This document shows, one piece after another, positions 56,701 to 64,000 of a stretch of 64,000 nucleotides of DNA. The stretch is taken from positions 62,001 to 126,000 of the forward strand of contig BSYQ01000015.1 in the NCBI GenBank assembly GCA_030272585.1, in the 5' to 3' direction. This DNA is from Bryopsis sp. KO-2023 (taxonomy: Eukaryota; Chlorophyta; Ulvophyceae; Bryopsidales; Bryopsidaceae). Numbering within the stretch: position 1 is the stretch's first letter; each line of letters begins with the position of its first letter. The translations under genes and the position numbers were made by a program. The notes beneath the pieces are model-generated. The model did not search any database. It was not told the origin of the DNA and saw only the letters and a program-made list of their open reading frames with translations.

Positions 56701-59207
56701 AGAGAGGAGAGAGAAGTCCACCCCTTGAGGTTCCACCCCCCCCCCCCCCCCCCTGAAACTGATTCTGATGCGACGATGATCTCCGAAATGTACGAAGACT
56801 CTGTTTTGAATATCCAGATTTACCAACCTCTCGAAAAAAAAAACAAAAAAGCCTTGGATAGCTGGGATAAGCCCAAATTCTCGTCCCCAAAAAGTTAATT
56901 TCCCTCCCCAACCCCCCCCCCCTTCCCCTTAAAGAAGGGCATAGGAATATCCATTCTTTGTGTATCATGAATTTCTGGCAATTTATCTCGCAGGCTTAGC
57001 AAGGAGGACAACAAAGATTTTTCCAGTGCAAAACACCAAATCTGTATAATCTGTGGAGGCACGATATTCAGGAGGAAGTCAGGTGTGGGAAATTGAATGA
57101 GCAACATCTCTGCCATGGGGCCGACATGGACAGTCCCCAGTGTGTTGAAATACGTGGACAGTGTGTTAACAAACATAAAAAAATGCCCTGCAGTGTTACA
57201 TGGAATTATGCTGTGGGTGCATCAGCAAAATGCATTTCATGTAGCAGGAACCTTTTTTTGCAGTAGTGGAAATAGGCCAAAAAAAGGGAAAATGATGAGG
57301 TGGCTTTTAGTTATCTTTAAATGATTGATTTATTCCAACCGTTGGACGCAAAAAATGTACATAATTTGCATGATACAGTACACACCAAATCCTAGTTCTT
57401 GTTGATTGGGCAGGAACTAACCCCAGCAGAAAAAGGAAGGTGCAGGTGTGTTAGAATGGGCAGCCTGCCCACCCCATGAAAAAAAGGTAACAGCAATTGC
57501 AAAGGGAAGCTGGATAGGGTGATTTCCGCCCCCCCTTTTTTCCACTATGGTGCAACATGCTTGTTTTGTTTCTGGTATCATACTTGCGCATTGTTTTCTT
57601 AAAAAACGTTTTTAGTACTTGGTTTTGATTCAGGGGACAGACTTTGTCAAGACTTTTCCAACCTCAGTGAACCTGGATTCATATGCATATGACAACATAT
57701 GTTGCAGTTATTATGAACATTTGAACAATTACACCTAATGTGCTTTATTCTGCTTGGCTGAAAAAACAATTAAAAAATGGTTAAAGGTAGAAAAATGGTC
57801 AGATGGGTATTTATATGTTCAACGAGCTCTGTATTATTGAAATACAAGCGCAGGGTTGGAATGGCAGGATCAGAGTTCATGGTTTTGGGCTATTTTTTTT
57901 GTTTCTATTTCTGTTTTGGAATAAGTGGGGATGGACAAGTGTTCAATCATAGAATGGGGTGTACATTTCAAAAGGGGTTTTGTCATGTTGTTTTATTGTA
58001 ACAACCATTTTGTCACCATGAATCTGCACATATGTGTTTCTACAATCACCTAGCATATACACAGTGGAACCCCGCACAGGAACGAAAAACGCCGTACAGT
58101 CACCCCGCACACACTTAGAAAGAGCCCGCACAAGGCTGTAACAATCACCCCGCACACACACAGAAGAAGCCCGCACAGTCACCCAGCACAGTCACAAAAG
58201 AAGCCCGCACAAGGCTGTGACAATCACCCCGCACACACAGAAAAGAAGCCCGCGCAGTCACCCCGCACAGTCACCCCGCACACACAGAAAGTAAGCCCGC
58301 ACAGTCACCCCGCACACACAAAAAAGAAACCCGCACAGTCACCCCGCACGGTCACAAAAGAAGCCCGCACACACACAAAAGAAACCCGCACAGGCACCCC
58401 GCACACACACAGATGGAGCCCGCACAAGGCTGTGACAACCACCCCGCACACACACAGAAGGAGCCCGCACAAGGCTGTGACATTCACCCCGCACACACAG
58501 AAAATAAGCCCGCACATTCACCCCGCACACACAGAAAAGGAGCCTGCACAGTCACCCCGCACAGAGGCCCCGCACAGTTGTGCGGGGGCTTGTACCTCGT
58601 GTGCGGGGTGGTTCATGGTCCGCACAGAACCTTGAACACCCATGCACAGGGCAAACAACACCCCGCACGGCTCTGTGCCCCGGTTTGGCCCCGTATTGTG
58701 CGGGGTCCCGATTTAACCCCGCACAGATTGGTGCCCCGCACACGGAGCCTGACGTCTTCCATGTCCACCCCGCACGGCACCCCCGTACAGAGAATAGGCT
58801 GCCCCGCACACTGTACGGGGCTATGGTCCATCTGTACGGGGTCCCACAACGGGAAAGACGTCAGGCTCTGTGTGCGGGGTCCCAATCTGTGCGGGGTTAA
58901 ATCGGGACCCCGCACAATACGGGGCCAAACCGGGGCACAGAGCCGTGCGGGGTGTTGTTTGCCCTGTGCATGGGTGTTCAAGGTTCTGTGCGGGGTCTGC
59001 AAAACACCCCGCACAGACCGCGATTTCCCATAGTGCAATCGGCGATCTGAACGTTCAGAAAATAATGTTACTGTTCCGCCACTCCATCATTCAGAAAGAA
59101 AACGGCTCCATAGAAACTTGAGGATCGTTCCCCCGGCCCATACCCTCAGTTGCCGCAACCATCGCGGTGAGCCCAAGGGCGAAAACAGCTGCGAGCATAA
59201 ACTTCAT
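44723..59207 (-). CDS. Secreted cysteine-repeat protein, split by the CACTA transposon
   Basis: Exons: 59144-59207 (ATG and signal peptide MKFMLAAVFALGLTAMVAAT), exon 2 broken into 59036-59046 and 45694-45721, then 45443-45615, 45207-45347 and 44723-45106. With one CAA copy removed exon 2 is 36 nt and all junctions are in phase, giving 265 residues. After the signal peptide come short repeats of the type C-K-x(3-5)-C, such as QEVCKDVPKQKCDKIP and YEDVCKTVYEKDC, two Cys per 16 residues. This is a secreted, probably disulfide-rich or matrix-type protein; function unknown. The transposon interrupts exon 2. Because exon 2 is a multiple of 3 and both flanking introns are phase 1, skipping it would keep the frame (ATE then EPKC), so a protein lacking 12 residues could still be made if the 13.4-kb intron is spliced. 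Confidence 0.82.
45722..45751 (+). repeat. Left terminal inverted repeat of the CACTA element
   Basis: Starts CACTATGGGAAA and ends with the first TCTGTGCGGGGT motif. It is preceded by the CAA duplication at 45719-45721. Confidence 0.9.
45827..45867 (+). other. tRNA minihelix-like hairpin
   Basis: GGAACG (45827-45832) pairs with CGTTCC (45862-45867). Inside, CCTGGG TTCGACT CCCAGG forms a perfect T arm with the T-loop consensus. D and anticodon arms are absent; only 10 nt separate the two helices. It is a tRNA-derived remnant or a designed-looking minihelix near the left end of the CACTA element. Confidence 0.45.
45883..45944 (+). repeat. Two overlapping perfect hairpins at the left end
   Basis: GGGGTCGCGAA (45883-45893) pairs with TTCGCGACCCC (45914-45924), with an inner AGTCG/CGACT stem. 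Its last CCCC also starts a second palindrome, CCCCGCACAGA TG TCTGTGCGGGG (45921-45944), so the two structures are mutually exclusive. They lie about 160-220 bp from the transposon end. Confidence 0.7.
46768..49485 (-). CDS. CACTA element gene A: unknown 498-aa protein
   Basis: Eight exons, 3' to 5' of the gene: 46768-47162, 47332-47437, 47653-47875, 48001-48167, 48317-48412, 48583-48777, 48919-49080, 49333-49485. All junctions have GT..AG and keep phase. ATG at 49485 is chosen; an in-frame ATG 22 codons later (MTGDNEGRE) is an alternative. No family recognised. Visible features: a helical N-terminal half, a basic KRVKGGKTRRHY patch (about residue 155), a hydrophobic block LLELMRMTLFRILFH, a coiled-coil-prone RNIKAHKKRIDALETEN (about 260), a Pro/Asp/Ser-rich linker containing DPAQ repeats, and a Lys/Arg tail that looks like a nuclear signal (KKRRSSRKK). 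Divergent from the transposase across about 195 bp. By position it could be the second, DNA-binding CACTA protein (TnpA-like); that is inference. Confidence 0.8.
49486..49679. promoter_or_regulatory. Divergent promoter region of the CACTA element
   Basis: These 194 bp separate the start codons of gene A and the transposase gene. TTATTTATAA near 49580-49590 is a TATA-like candidate. The orientation of the TGTGCGGGG motif flips across this region. Confidence 0.5.
49680..55554 (+). CDS. TNP2-like CACTA transposase, disrupted by a MITE
   Basis: Exon model: 49680-49857, 49930-50477, 50638-50849, about 51714-52048 (5' edge uncertain), 52159-52998 (contains the MITE), 53086-53161, 53301-53522, 53784-53944, 54035-54211, 54351-54563, 54701-54892, 54980-55116, 55226-55554. 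Without the MITE and one duplication it gives about 1048 residues in phase. N-terminus: a C2HC-type finger (CCPACGQ..HKRDGGTC), DPAQ/DPAG repeats, a poly-Glu tract. TNP2-like core: VHSGMTRETFETLLRLMAAV, LPTTFASFKGMM, CQKGC; GGDYFGLGTGR (candidate first Asp, about 403); LIPGPKEPES; GDTPWLAKVELARGHTG; ACPDCHG; VLHDLPYFAPEVLKVVGASH; a late GESWVE glutamate (about 796). Where D-x-x-H is expected the sequence is GASH (about 630-633), losing the Asp. Part of the core between CQKGC and the first Asp looks missing or degenerate. This copy is probably inactive. Confidence 0.85.
49980..50147 (+). repeat. Coding minisatellite, 4 x 42 bp
   Basis: Four tandem units at 49980, 50022, 50064 and 50106, each encoding NTVDPAGPSVVHAQ or a variant. 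Each unit contains GGACCCCGCAGGA, a relative of the CCCCGCACAG motif, now translated as DPAG. Confidence 0.9.
50218..50376 (+). repeat. GAG/GAA repeat encoding a poly-Glu tract
   Basis: An almost pure run of GAG and GAA codons gives about 45 Glu in transposase exon 2, after a short VDEEEVDEE lead-in. Length is likely polymorphic. Confidence 0.9.
51075..51150 (-). other. tRNA-like segment 1 in transposase intron 3
   Basis: The minus strand has GGTGGGTTCGAGTCCCGC (B-box/T arm) downstream of GACTGTAGCT, which resembles a Tyr (GTA) anticodon region. An acceptor stem is not evident. Confidence 0.45.
51238..51315 (-). other. tRNA-like segment 2 in transposase intron 3
   Basis: On the minus strand GTGCTCC and AGAGCAC form six acceptor pairs around a T arm (GGGTTCGATTCCCC). 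The anticodon loop TTAGGCG would read AGG (Pro). The D and anticodon stems are weak, so it is a probable tRNA pseudogene. Confidence 0.5.
51440..51515 (+). other. tRNA-like segment 3 in transposase intron 3
   Basis: The plus strand has TAGTGCTCAGTATAG (A-box-like) and GGTGTTCGAACCCTAC (B-box-like). Stems are incomplete. Confidence 0.4.
51632..51702 (+). other. tRNA-like segment 4 in transposase intron 3
   Basis: The plus strand has TGGCCTAGACTCTAGG and GTAGGTTCGAATCTCAATAG. B-box match is good; acceptor pairing is not convincing. Confidence 0.35.
52380..52844 (+). mobile_element. hAT-like MITE with tRNA-like gene, copy 2, inside a transposase exon
   Basis: This 465-bp element has perfect 14-bp inverted ends (CAGAGATAGGACTT / AAGTCCTATCTCTG) and a perfect 8-bp duplication TGGACCAC at 52372-52379 and 52845-52852. 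Interior TACGGT-type repeats and the tRNA-like core match copy 1 at 26564-27027. Insertion adds 473 bp, which is not a multiple of 3, to the transposase coding exon. Confidence 0.92.
52553..52627 (+). other. tRNA-like core of MITE copy 2
   Basis: Same layout as in copy 1, with B-box GGTTCGAATCC at 52602-52612. Differences from copy 1 within the core are few. Confidence 0.6.
55555..58066. other. Non-coding right part of the CACTA element
   Basis: No supported exon. Two imperfect direct repeats containing ATCGGGTAAGCGAA and GCTTCTGGAAGAA lie at about 55962-56026 and 56080-56142. C-runs occur near 56735-56755 and 56908-56922. The TGTGCGGGG motif is essentially absent until about 58070. Confidence 0.5.
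58067..58575. repeat. Right subterminal array of CCCCGCACA motifs
   Basis: Motifs recur every 15-40 bp, alternating ACCCCGCACACACA with AAGCCCGCACAAGG or AGTCACCCCGCACAG, all in the CCCCGCAC orientation on the plus strand. Longer units such as GCCCGCACAAGGCTGTGACA repeat at least four times. Confidence 0.85.
58620..58993. repeat. Long inverted repeat, 139-bp arms
   Basis: The left arm 58620-58758 is the reverse complement of the right arm 58855-58993 with about three mismatches, around a 96-bp spacer. The arms contain several CCCCGCAC/GTGCGGGG motifs. Position is 40 bp inside the right transposon end. It would form a very stable cruciform or hairpin RNA. Confidence 0.88.
59006..59035 (-). 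repeat. Right terminal inverted repeat of the CACTA element
   Basis: On the minus strand it starts CACTATGGGAAA and reaches TCTGTGCGGGGT, with three mismatches to the left repeat in 30 bp. It is followed by CAA at 59036-59038. Confidence 0.9.
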
Positions 59208-59845
59208 GGTTTCGATCGACTGTCGAAAGAAGCAAAGATCCAAAGAAGAGCTGCAAGAGTCTGTAAAAAAATTCAATTGTTTAGGCTTTTTGCCTTTTTT
59301 CCGATCAGCGTCTGCGAAACTTTTCTTTTTCGTAACCAACCGCTGCTCGCTGCGATTCAAATAGTGTCCGGACAGCACCGGACGGACTGGATCCTAGAGG
59401 AGGAAACGCAACGTGCCATCATGCGTCGCATCAATTCCCAAGAAAGACGTTTTTTCAAACCCGATTTGCTCCTGGACCTTGGTGCGACCTTGAGTTTCAC
59501 AGCGCCCTTGAGCTGCTTGTTTCCCACGGCGGCTGGTGCTTCAGCACACCCTTGATTCAAAGGGAAAGAAACGCATGCGTACACTACTGGCACATGCGTA
59601 GTCCTTCCAACCGCCCAATAGACCAGATCCTCTGAAAACCGAGCAAGTTTTTTTGAGGAACCCGCTTGGCAACGCCCGGGCGGTGGATCATTTCCAACGA
59701 AATGTCACTCTTCAAAGCTGCCAAATGGAAATATCACTCTTCGTGTCAATCCCACACCTCACCTTTCGTAAACCATTGAACATGAACTTGGAAGCGCGTT
59801 GCTGCCACAACCTCATTTTCGCTTGCCCAAGGACGGTTGGTGACG
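59208..59845. promoter_or_regulatory. Divergent intergenic region between the Cys-repeat gene and KDSR
   Basis: These 638 bp separate two divergent start codons. The region presumably holds both promoters and 5' UTRs. No specific element claimed. Confidence 0.4.
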
Positions 59846-61171
59846 ATGTTTTGGAACTCCAAGAAATCGTTCGTGGATGTTCACGTCTGCATAACCGGTG
59901 GTTCCGAAGGCTTGGGTCTGGCTTTGGCGCAACAGTTCGTCCAGGAGAGCGCAAATGTCAGTATTATCGCCCGAACGGCCTCGAAGCTGGAGATCGCTGT
60001 GCAAGCTCTCAAGGAATGTTGCAAAGAGTTCCCGACGACGAGCAAAATCATGTGGAGTTCGGCTGACGTAACCAAACCCGAGTCTGTGCAAGAAGCCATA
60101 AACACAGTTCGTGAGAAATTCGGCCCCATCGATGTTTTGATATGTTGCGCTGGCGTCTCCCAACCTGGGCGGTTTTTGGAGTTGGACCTCGACGCTTTTA
60201 AGGCGCAAATGGACGTGAATTATATCGGGACTGTGACTACTGTCAAGGCTGTAGTTCCGGAGATGGTGGAGCGACGCTTGGGGGAAGTCGTCATAATAGC
60301 GTCGGCTTTGGCGGTGATCGGACTCGCGGGCTACAGTGCATACAGTCCGTCGAAATGGGCCCTGAGGGGATTCGCGGACTCCTTGAGGATGGAGCTCCAA
60401 GCGTATGATGTCGGCGTCTCGATTGCGTATCCACCCGACATGACAACGCCTGGCTACGGTGAGCGCATCATTTTTTTTGCGATGCCAAATCAACTACTTT
60501 TGACGATTTTTGATGATGGTGCAGAATGCCTTTGCCCAGAAGATTTTGTTTCCAAATGGAATCAAAAGAAAAAGAGTGAATGAACGAACCGTGTATGGAA
60601 ATATACAGCAAAACTTAACTTCTATTCTCTGTTGCATTCCCTCCCCCACCCCTTTTTAACCGTTAGTCATCAACGTCTACAAAACTCTGCCCACCAAATC
60701 AAACCCTTGATCTACTCCCAACTGACTACATTTTTGAGCTTCCACCAACCCCTTCTTATTGTAATTTTCCAGTCCAAGGAAACGGATGTCTTGTTTTTTC
60801 TTTTTTAACAAGACATATATATATATATATCGTTTGTATTTGCAGAACGTGAACTGAAGCTCACTCCACCGGAAGTCCTTGCTATGCACAACGCCGTTGG
60901 AGACAAGGCCTTTGCCCCTGAAAGAGTCGCTGAACTGATTCTTTCTGGGCTGAAAAAGGGGGTGTACCATTTGCCCACCCCAGATTTTCTACAAACCCTT
61001 AGTCAATCCACGATGGCCAGCCTTTCGCCGTACCCGTTCTTCTTACCCTTTCAAATGTGCATCGCGGGGCTGGTGGTTCCTGTGTCGACGTTTATCACCG
61101 GCTGGTTTGACAGAATAGTGAAAAGACATCTCTTGGAAGCAAAAACGGAGTCGTCAAAAAAAGGCCAGTAG
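59846..61171 (+). CDS. KDSR: 3-ketodihydrosphingosine reductase
   Basis: Exons 59846-60458 and 60846-61171 join in phase 1 for 312 residues. The short-chain dehydrogenase reduces 3-ketosphinganine with NADPH at the ER, the second step of sphingolipid synthesis. It has the Rossmann TGGSEGLG near residue 18, CCAGVSQPG, the catalytic region with YSPSK, and YPPDMTTPG after it. The C-terminus has the hydrophobic membrane stretch (FFLPFQMCIAGLVVPVSTF) and a Lys-rich end (AKTESSKKGQ). The usual N-terminal membrane helix is short or absent from this start, so an upstream exon is possible. It lies next to the convergent lyase gene of the same pathway. Confidence 0.92.
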
Positions 61172-62593
61172 CAAACTGGTCTCAATATCCTTGTTTCTTT
61201 TTTTTTTTTTTTTGAACTGAAATTCAGAAACGCTGCACATCAGTGCTAGAATTTGTGGTGCTTGCTTCAGTTTTTTTGGTAATTATATACCAGATCCATC
61301 AGTCCACACCGTGGGGACAGATGTGCACATATATTTTTATTCATTTTTTGGAAAATAGTATCAGGGAAGCTGTCCCTAACTCGGGAAATTGATGGGCTTC
61401 CAAGTTCTTTCTTCTACTTAATTTTTTTTCACACAGAGGTAGAATCTTGTCCGTTGAAAAATAATCATAAAAAAGTGTTAGATTCTTGTCAGACACTGTT
61501 TGTGCTGCGGTGACTCCAATGGTAGGGGGTCGGGACTGGCAGTGAGTGTAGAGGATAACCAGAAACAGTATCGGATAGGCAGTATATGATATAAACCACA
61601 TAAAACAGGGAAGGAAATACACGCAACCACCTCTTGTTTTTCTGCACGGATTTGTTTACATTGATTGCGAACATTGTGTGTAAAGGGTATTCTTCTCTGT
61701 CCTTCCATGTTTATGCAGTTACATCAAAAACAGTGTGATTCCATCGGGTATACAGAAATCTTATGAGTGGCAAATATCCTAGCAGTGGTGGGCCACAATG
61801 CTTTCTTCAGGGGCATTCAGTGTGGCAAAGGGAGGGGTTTCGAAAAGGGGCACTGTTTGGAATCGAAAGTTGTCCCTGGCATGCACAGGGGGGTGATGCC
61901 CAATTAAGTGAGTCTTATCGTCGCCTCAGAGATAGAGTGTTGGAAAACCTTGAATATCTAAGTTCTGGATGAACATCTGCGAGTGATGAAATGTATCATG
62001 GATCGTGAATTTACCGATGCGATTTTCTTGTATGGAAAATCCACGATGCGTTTTTATCAACTTATATTTTTTAGGGGCATATCAAACGCAACAATATCAA
62101 TGACCACCAAGTTTGCTATCCTGTTTGCTGCCCAGAAAACTCGAAACAGATATGACTGTGGAGCTTGCTGAATAGTATGGTTCACTGAATGCATCCTGGA
62201 TTGGTTCAATGCACATGTCCTACTATATTTGCTAGATACAAAGAATGTTCCACCAAGCAGAGGATACAAAAGCACTCAGTACCCCTACATCGCTGAGAGC
62301 TCCATACCTACGATATGCGATGAAAACCCGTCCTGCCCTACTATATGTACTACTACAAAAAGCTTCGTTGTATGATTCCACGCGTTGATAGGTCCTTCCA
62401 CCACTTCATTGATCAACTGAAGGCATGAATGTATTCCTGATGCAAACTCATGGCTCCAGCATTGCATCTTGGTAGGCATCCAACAGTTCACCCACCACTC
62501 TTCTGTCAGGCATTGAGCACGACGTTCCATAGATCGCTGCAGACCCCCCCTTCACACAGTCAGGGTCTTTCTCCAATGCATCCACGCAAGTCT
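61172..62593. other. Intergenic, nothing recognised
   Basis: Contains a T-run near 61199-61214 and some 60-80-codon ORFs without domains (61763-61972 plus, 62285-62530 minus). No gene supported. Confidence 0.45.
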
Positions 62594-64000
62594 TCAAATC
62601 CTGTGCGTGTGTTTTTTCCAATCCAATGTTGAATGATGCTCAAAACCCACAATAAATTGGATTTGTTGAATACAAACGCTCATGGCCAACAATGCCCCCA
62701 CTCCCTGACTGAAACCAGAGCTGGAAAAAAACCAGAAGAATAGAGAAAAAAGGGAAAGATAAATGACACTGTTTGCGTGAAAAAGATTCAGGCTAAATCG
62801 AAAATAAACGAGGGGAAAACCCCTACCTTCAATAACAGCTCCACCACTTGCGTATGTCTGGCCGTGAAACACATGTGCAACCCCGGGGGGAACTGCAACG
62901 TATTCAAATGCCAGCCCCGTCTTGTCATCAAATCGTGAACTTTGAAAATGTTGATGGATTTTTTCATGGATCGGAAAGCTATCACGGATCCCTGAGGTTC
63001 GCCAATCACTTCTAACTGAGGGAATGAAGTCTCGATCCCTTGCTTAAATCGATCGGCACATTCCAATATTTTCTTGGTGGTGGTTTTGAATCCTGACAGA
63101 CCATGATACATCAAGCTTGCCCATGCAGTGGCTATGAGAGCTCCAGACCGGCTTCCTGCTAGACCTATGCATAAAAAAAAATTCTAAAATTTTGACATTT
63201 TCCCCATCAAAAGAGCACCGAGGACTTGGAAGTATAAGAGATTCAAAATGTCTTTCGTTATTGGTACACGCGCATCTAATGTCAATAGCTGACTGAACAC
63301 TCAAAGAAGTGATCAAAACTCAACAATCGAGACGCATCGCATGCCTACCATAACTGGAAATCATCCCACCGTTCATCCCCCACCCCAATTCTTTAAAGGG
63401 GAAATATGTGCAATCGATGGCAAATCGTGGCCAGGAAACGGAACATTCATAGCCATGATGCATATGCATATCTTACCAGGAGAGATGTACAGGCCGCCTG
63501 TCCAGTCACTGATGCTCGTGTATTGGCACCGCCTCAATTCAGGAAATCTGTACAGCACAACTGATGTCCCCTTGTGCGCCATTCCATACTTGTGAGTGTC
63601 GATCGACATCGAAGTGACACCTTCCACGGAGAAATCAAATTTTGGGACGGGCCTTCCCAGCTCCGATGCGAAATGCAACACAAAACCGCCCAAACATCCG
63701 TCCACGTGCAAGGGCACTCCTGCTCTTTTAGTAATTGCCCCAATTTGTTCGATTGGGTCCACGATTCCGTGAGGATATCCATAGGCGGACGCTACCACCT
63801 GTAAAAAAACAAGGACATCAAGCGCAGAAACATTAGTGAGAGGATAATTGACTTTGATCAATTTTTTCTTCAAAATCAAAATCATCGAGGTGTGGCAAAA
63901 TCATGTGTGTTTTTGTTTTTGTGCCTTCCTTCCCACCACTCCATACACTGCTCACCAGAACGGTATTGCGTCCAAGATTGTTTTTGACAGATCGAGGTGA
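62594..64000 (-). CDS. SGPL1: Sphingosine-1-phosphate lyase, 3' part, 5' beyond the window
   Basis: The PLP enzyme cleaves sphingosine-1-phosphate to a fatty aldehyde and phosphoethanolamine at the ER. Exons from 5' of the gene: 63956-64000+ ([11 protein letters not shown]), 63477-63798, 63164-62827 and a tentative last exon to 62594. Diagnostic stretches are [22 protein letters not shown], the PLP-lysine block [39 protein letters not shown] and [21 protein letters not shown] carries Gly where HVDACLGG is usual. The C-terminal exon is uncertain: GVGALLAMS could correspond to the family's G-x-ALYGMA region, but the tail that follows does not match. Confidence 0.88.

Larger units (their letters stand above)
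45722..59035. mobile_element. 13.3-kb CACTA-type DNA transposon with two cargo/transposition genes
   Basis: Both ends begin CACTATGGGAAA and agree at 27 of 30 positions as inverted repeats. Direct flanks are CAA on each side (45719-45721 and 59036-59038), the 3-bp duplication expected for the CACTA/EnSpm group. Removing the element plus one CAA restores an in-phase exon of the host gene, which independently proves the boundaries. Contents: left subterminal repeats; gene A (46768-49485, minus); a divergent promoter; the transposase gene (49680-55554, plus); a non-coding stretch; and right subterminal repeats with a long inverted repeat. The TGTGCGGGG 9-mer fills both ends and the introns. A hAT-like MITE interrupts the transposase, so this copy is probably non-autonomous now. 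Confidence 0.92.

Noticed and set aside
58067-58575. CRISPR-like spacing of short repeats
   Set aside because: Repeat units are 9-20 bp, irregularly spaced, with similar 'spacers', in eukaryotic DNA at a transposon end; no cas genes.
58413-59033. 206-codon ORF in the right subterminal region
   Set aside because: It is translated from the CCCCGCAC motif array and the inverted repeat; the opposite arm gives a near copy, so it is a repeat artefact.
45722-59035. Helitron or Crypton explanation for the large element
   Set aside because: Terminal inverted repeats plus a 3-bp duplication and a TNP2-like gene fit CACTA; no Rep/helicase or tyrosine recombinase is present.

Overview
The window is nuclear DNA from an intron-rich eukaryote. 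Genes are split by GT..AG introns, intergenic DNA is rich in poly-T and poly-A, and transposons are abundant. The lineage is not settled by the sequence alone, but several genes point to a photosynthetic, plant-like host. These are a DUF3067 protein (a cyanobacterial and plastid family), an ARID-HMG protein with the extra conserved block seen in plant ARID-HMG proteins, and a dynamin fragment with a plant DRP2-like PH and GED. A streptophyte-type alga is my best guess; this is inference.

Layout. 1-6.2 kb: a chromodomain Ty3/gypsy retrotransposon (pol truncated by the window edge) whose 3' LTR also seems to be the 5' LTR of a shorter LTR unit with an unrelated ORF. 7.0-10.3 kb (minus): ceramide glucosyltransferase. 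11.2-14.2 kb (plus): lipoyl synthase in seven exons, diverging from it. 16.8-18.5 kb (minus): an intronless ionotropic glutamate receptor-like channel. 21.5-25.4 kb (plus): ARID-HMG box protein. 26.56-27.03 kb: a hAT-like MITE carrying a tRNA-like gene. 27.6-29.6 kb (minus): a dynamin stalk-PH-GED fragment with no GTPase domain. 30.9-36.1 kb: two tandem BTB-BACK-glycine-rich genes. 38.3-39.5 kb: DUF3067. 40.3-42.2 kb: a divergent BTB/BACK-like protein and a LamG-like protein.

The most striking part is 44.7-59.2 kb. A small secreted cysteine-repeat host gene (minus strand) is split by a 13,314-bp CACTA-type transposon at 45,722-59,035. The transposon begins and ends with CACTATGGGAAA inverted repeats and is flanked by a 3-bp CAA duplication. 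It sits inside a 36-nt exon of the host gene. It carries two divergent multi-exon genes: an unknown 498-residue protein (minus) and a TNP2-like transposase in about 13 exons (plus). Many copies of the 9-mer TGTGCGGGG (CCCCGCACA) fill its ends and the introns of both genes, and I did not see it outside the element. The motif keeps one orientation relative to transcription in the introns of the minus-strand gene and in intron 3 of the transposase. In two exons the reverse orientation is read as a DPAQ/DPAG peptide repeat. A second hAT-like MITE is inserted in a transposase exon, and the transposase has Gly where the family's D-x-x-H aspartate is expected, so this copy looks defective.

The right edge holds two more sphingolipid genes: 3-ketodihydrosphingosine reductase (59.8-61.2 kb, plus) and the 3' part of sphingosine-1-phosphate lyase (minus, running off the window). 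Together with the ceramide glucosyltransferase, an early step, a branch step and the degradative exit of sphingolipid metabolism lie within 64 kb.
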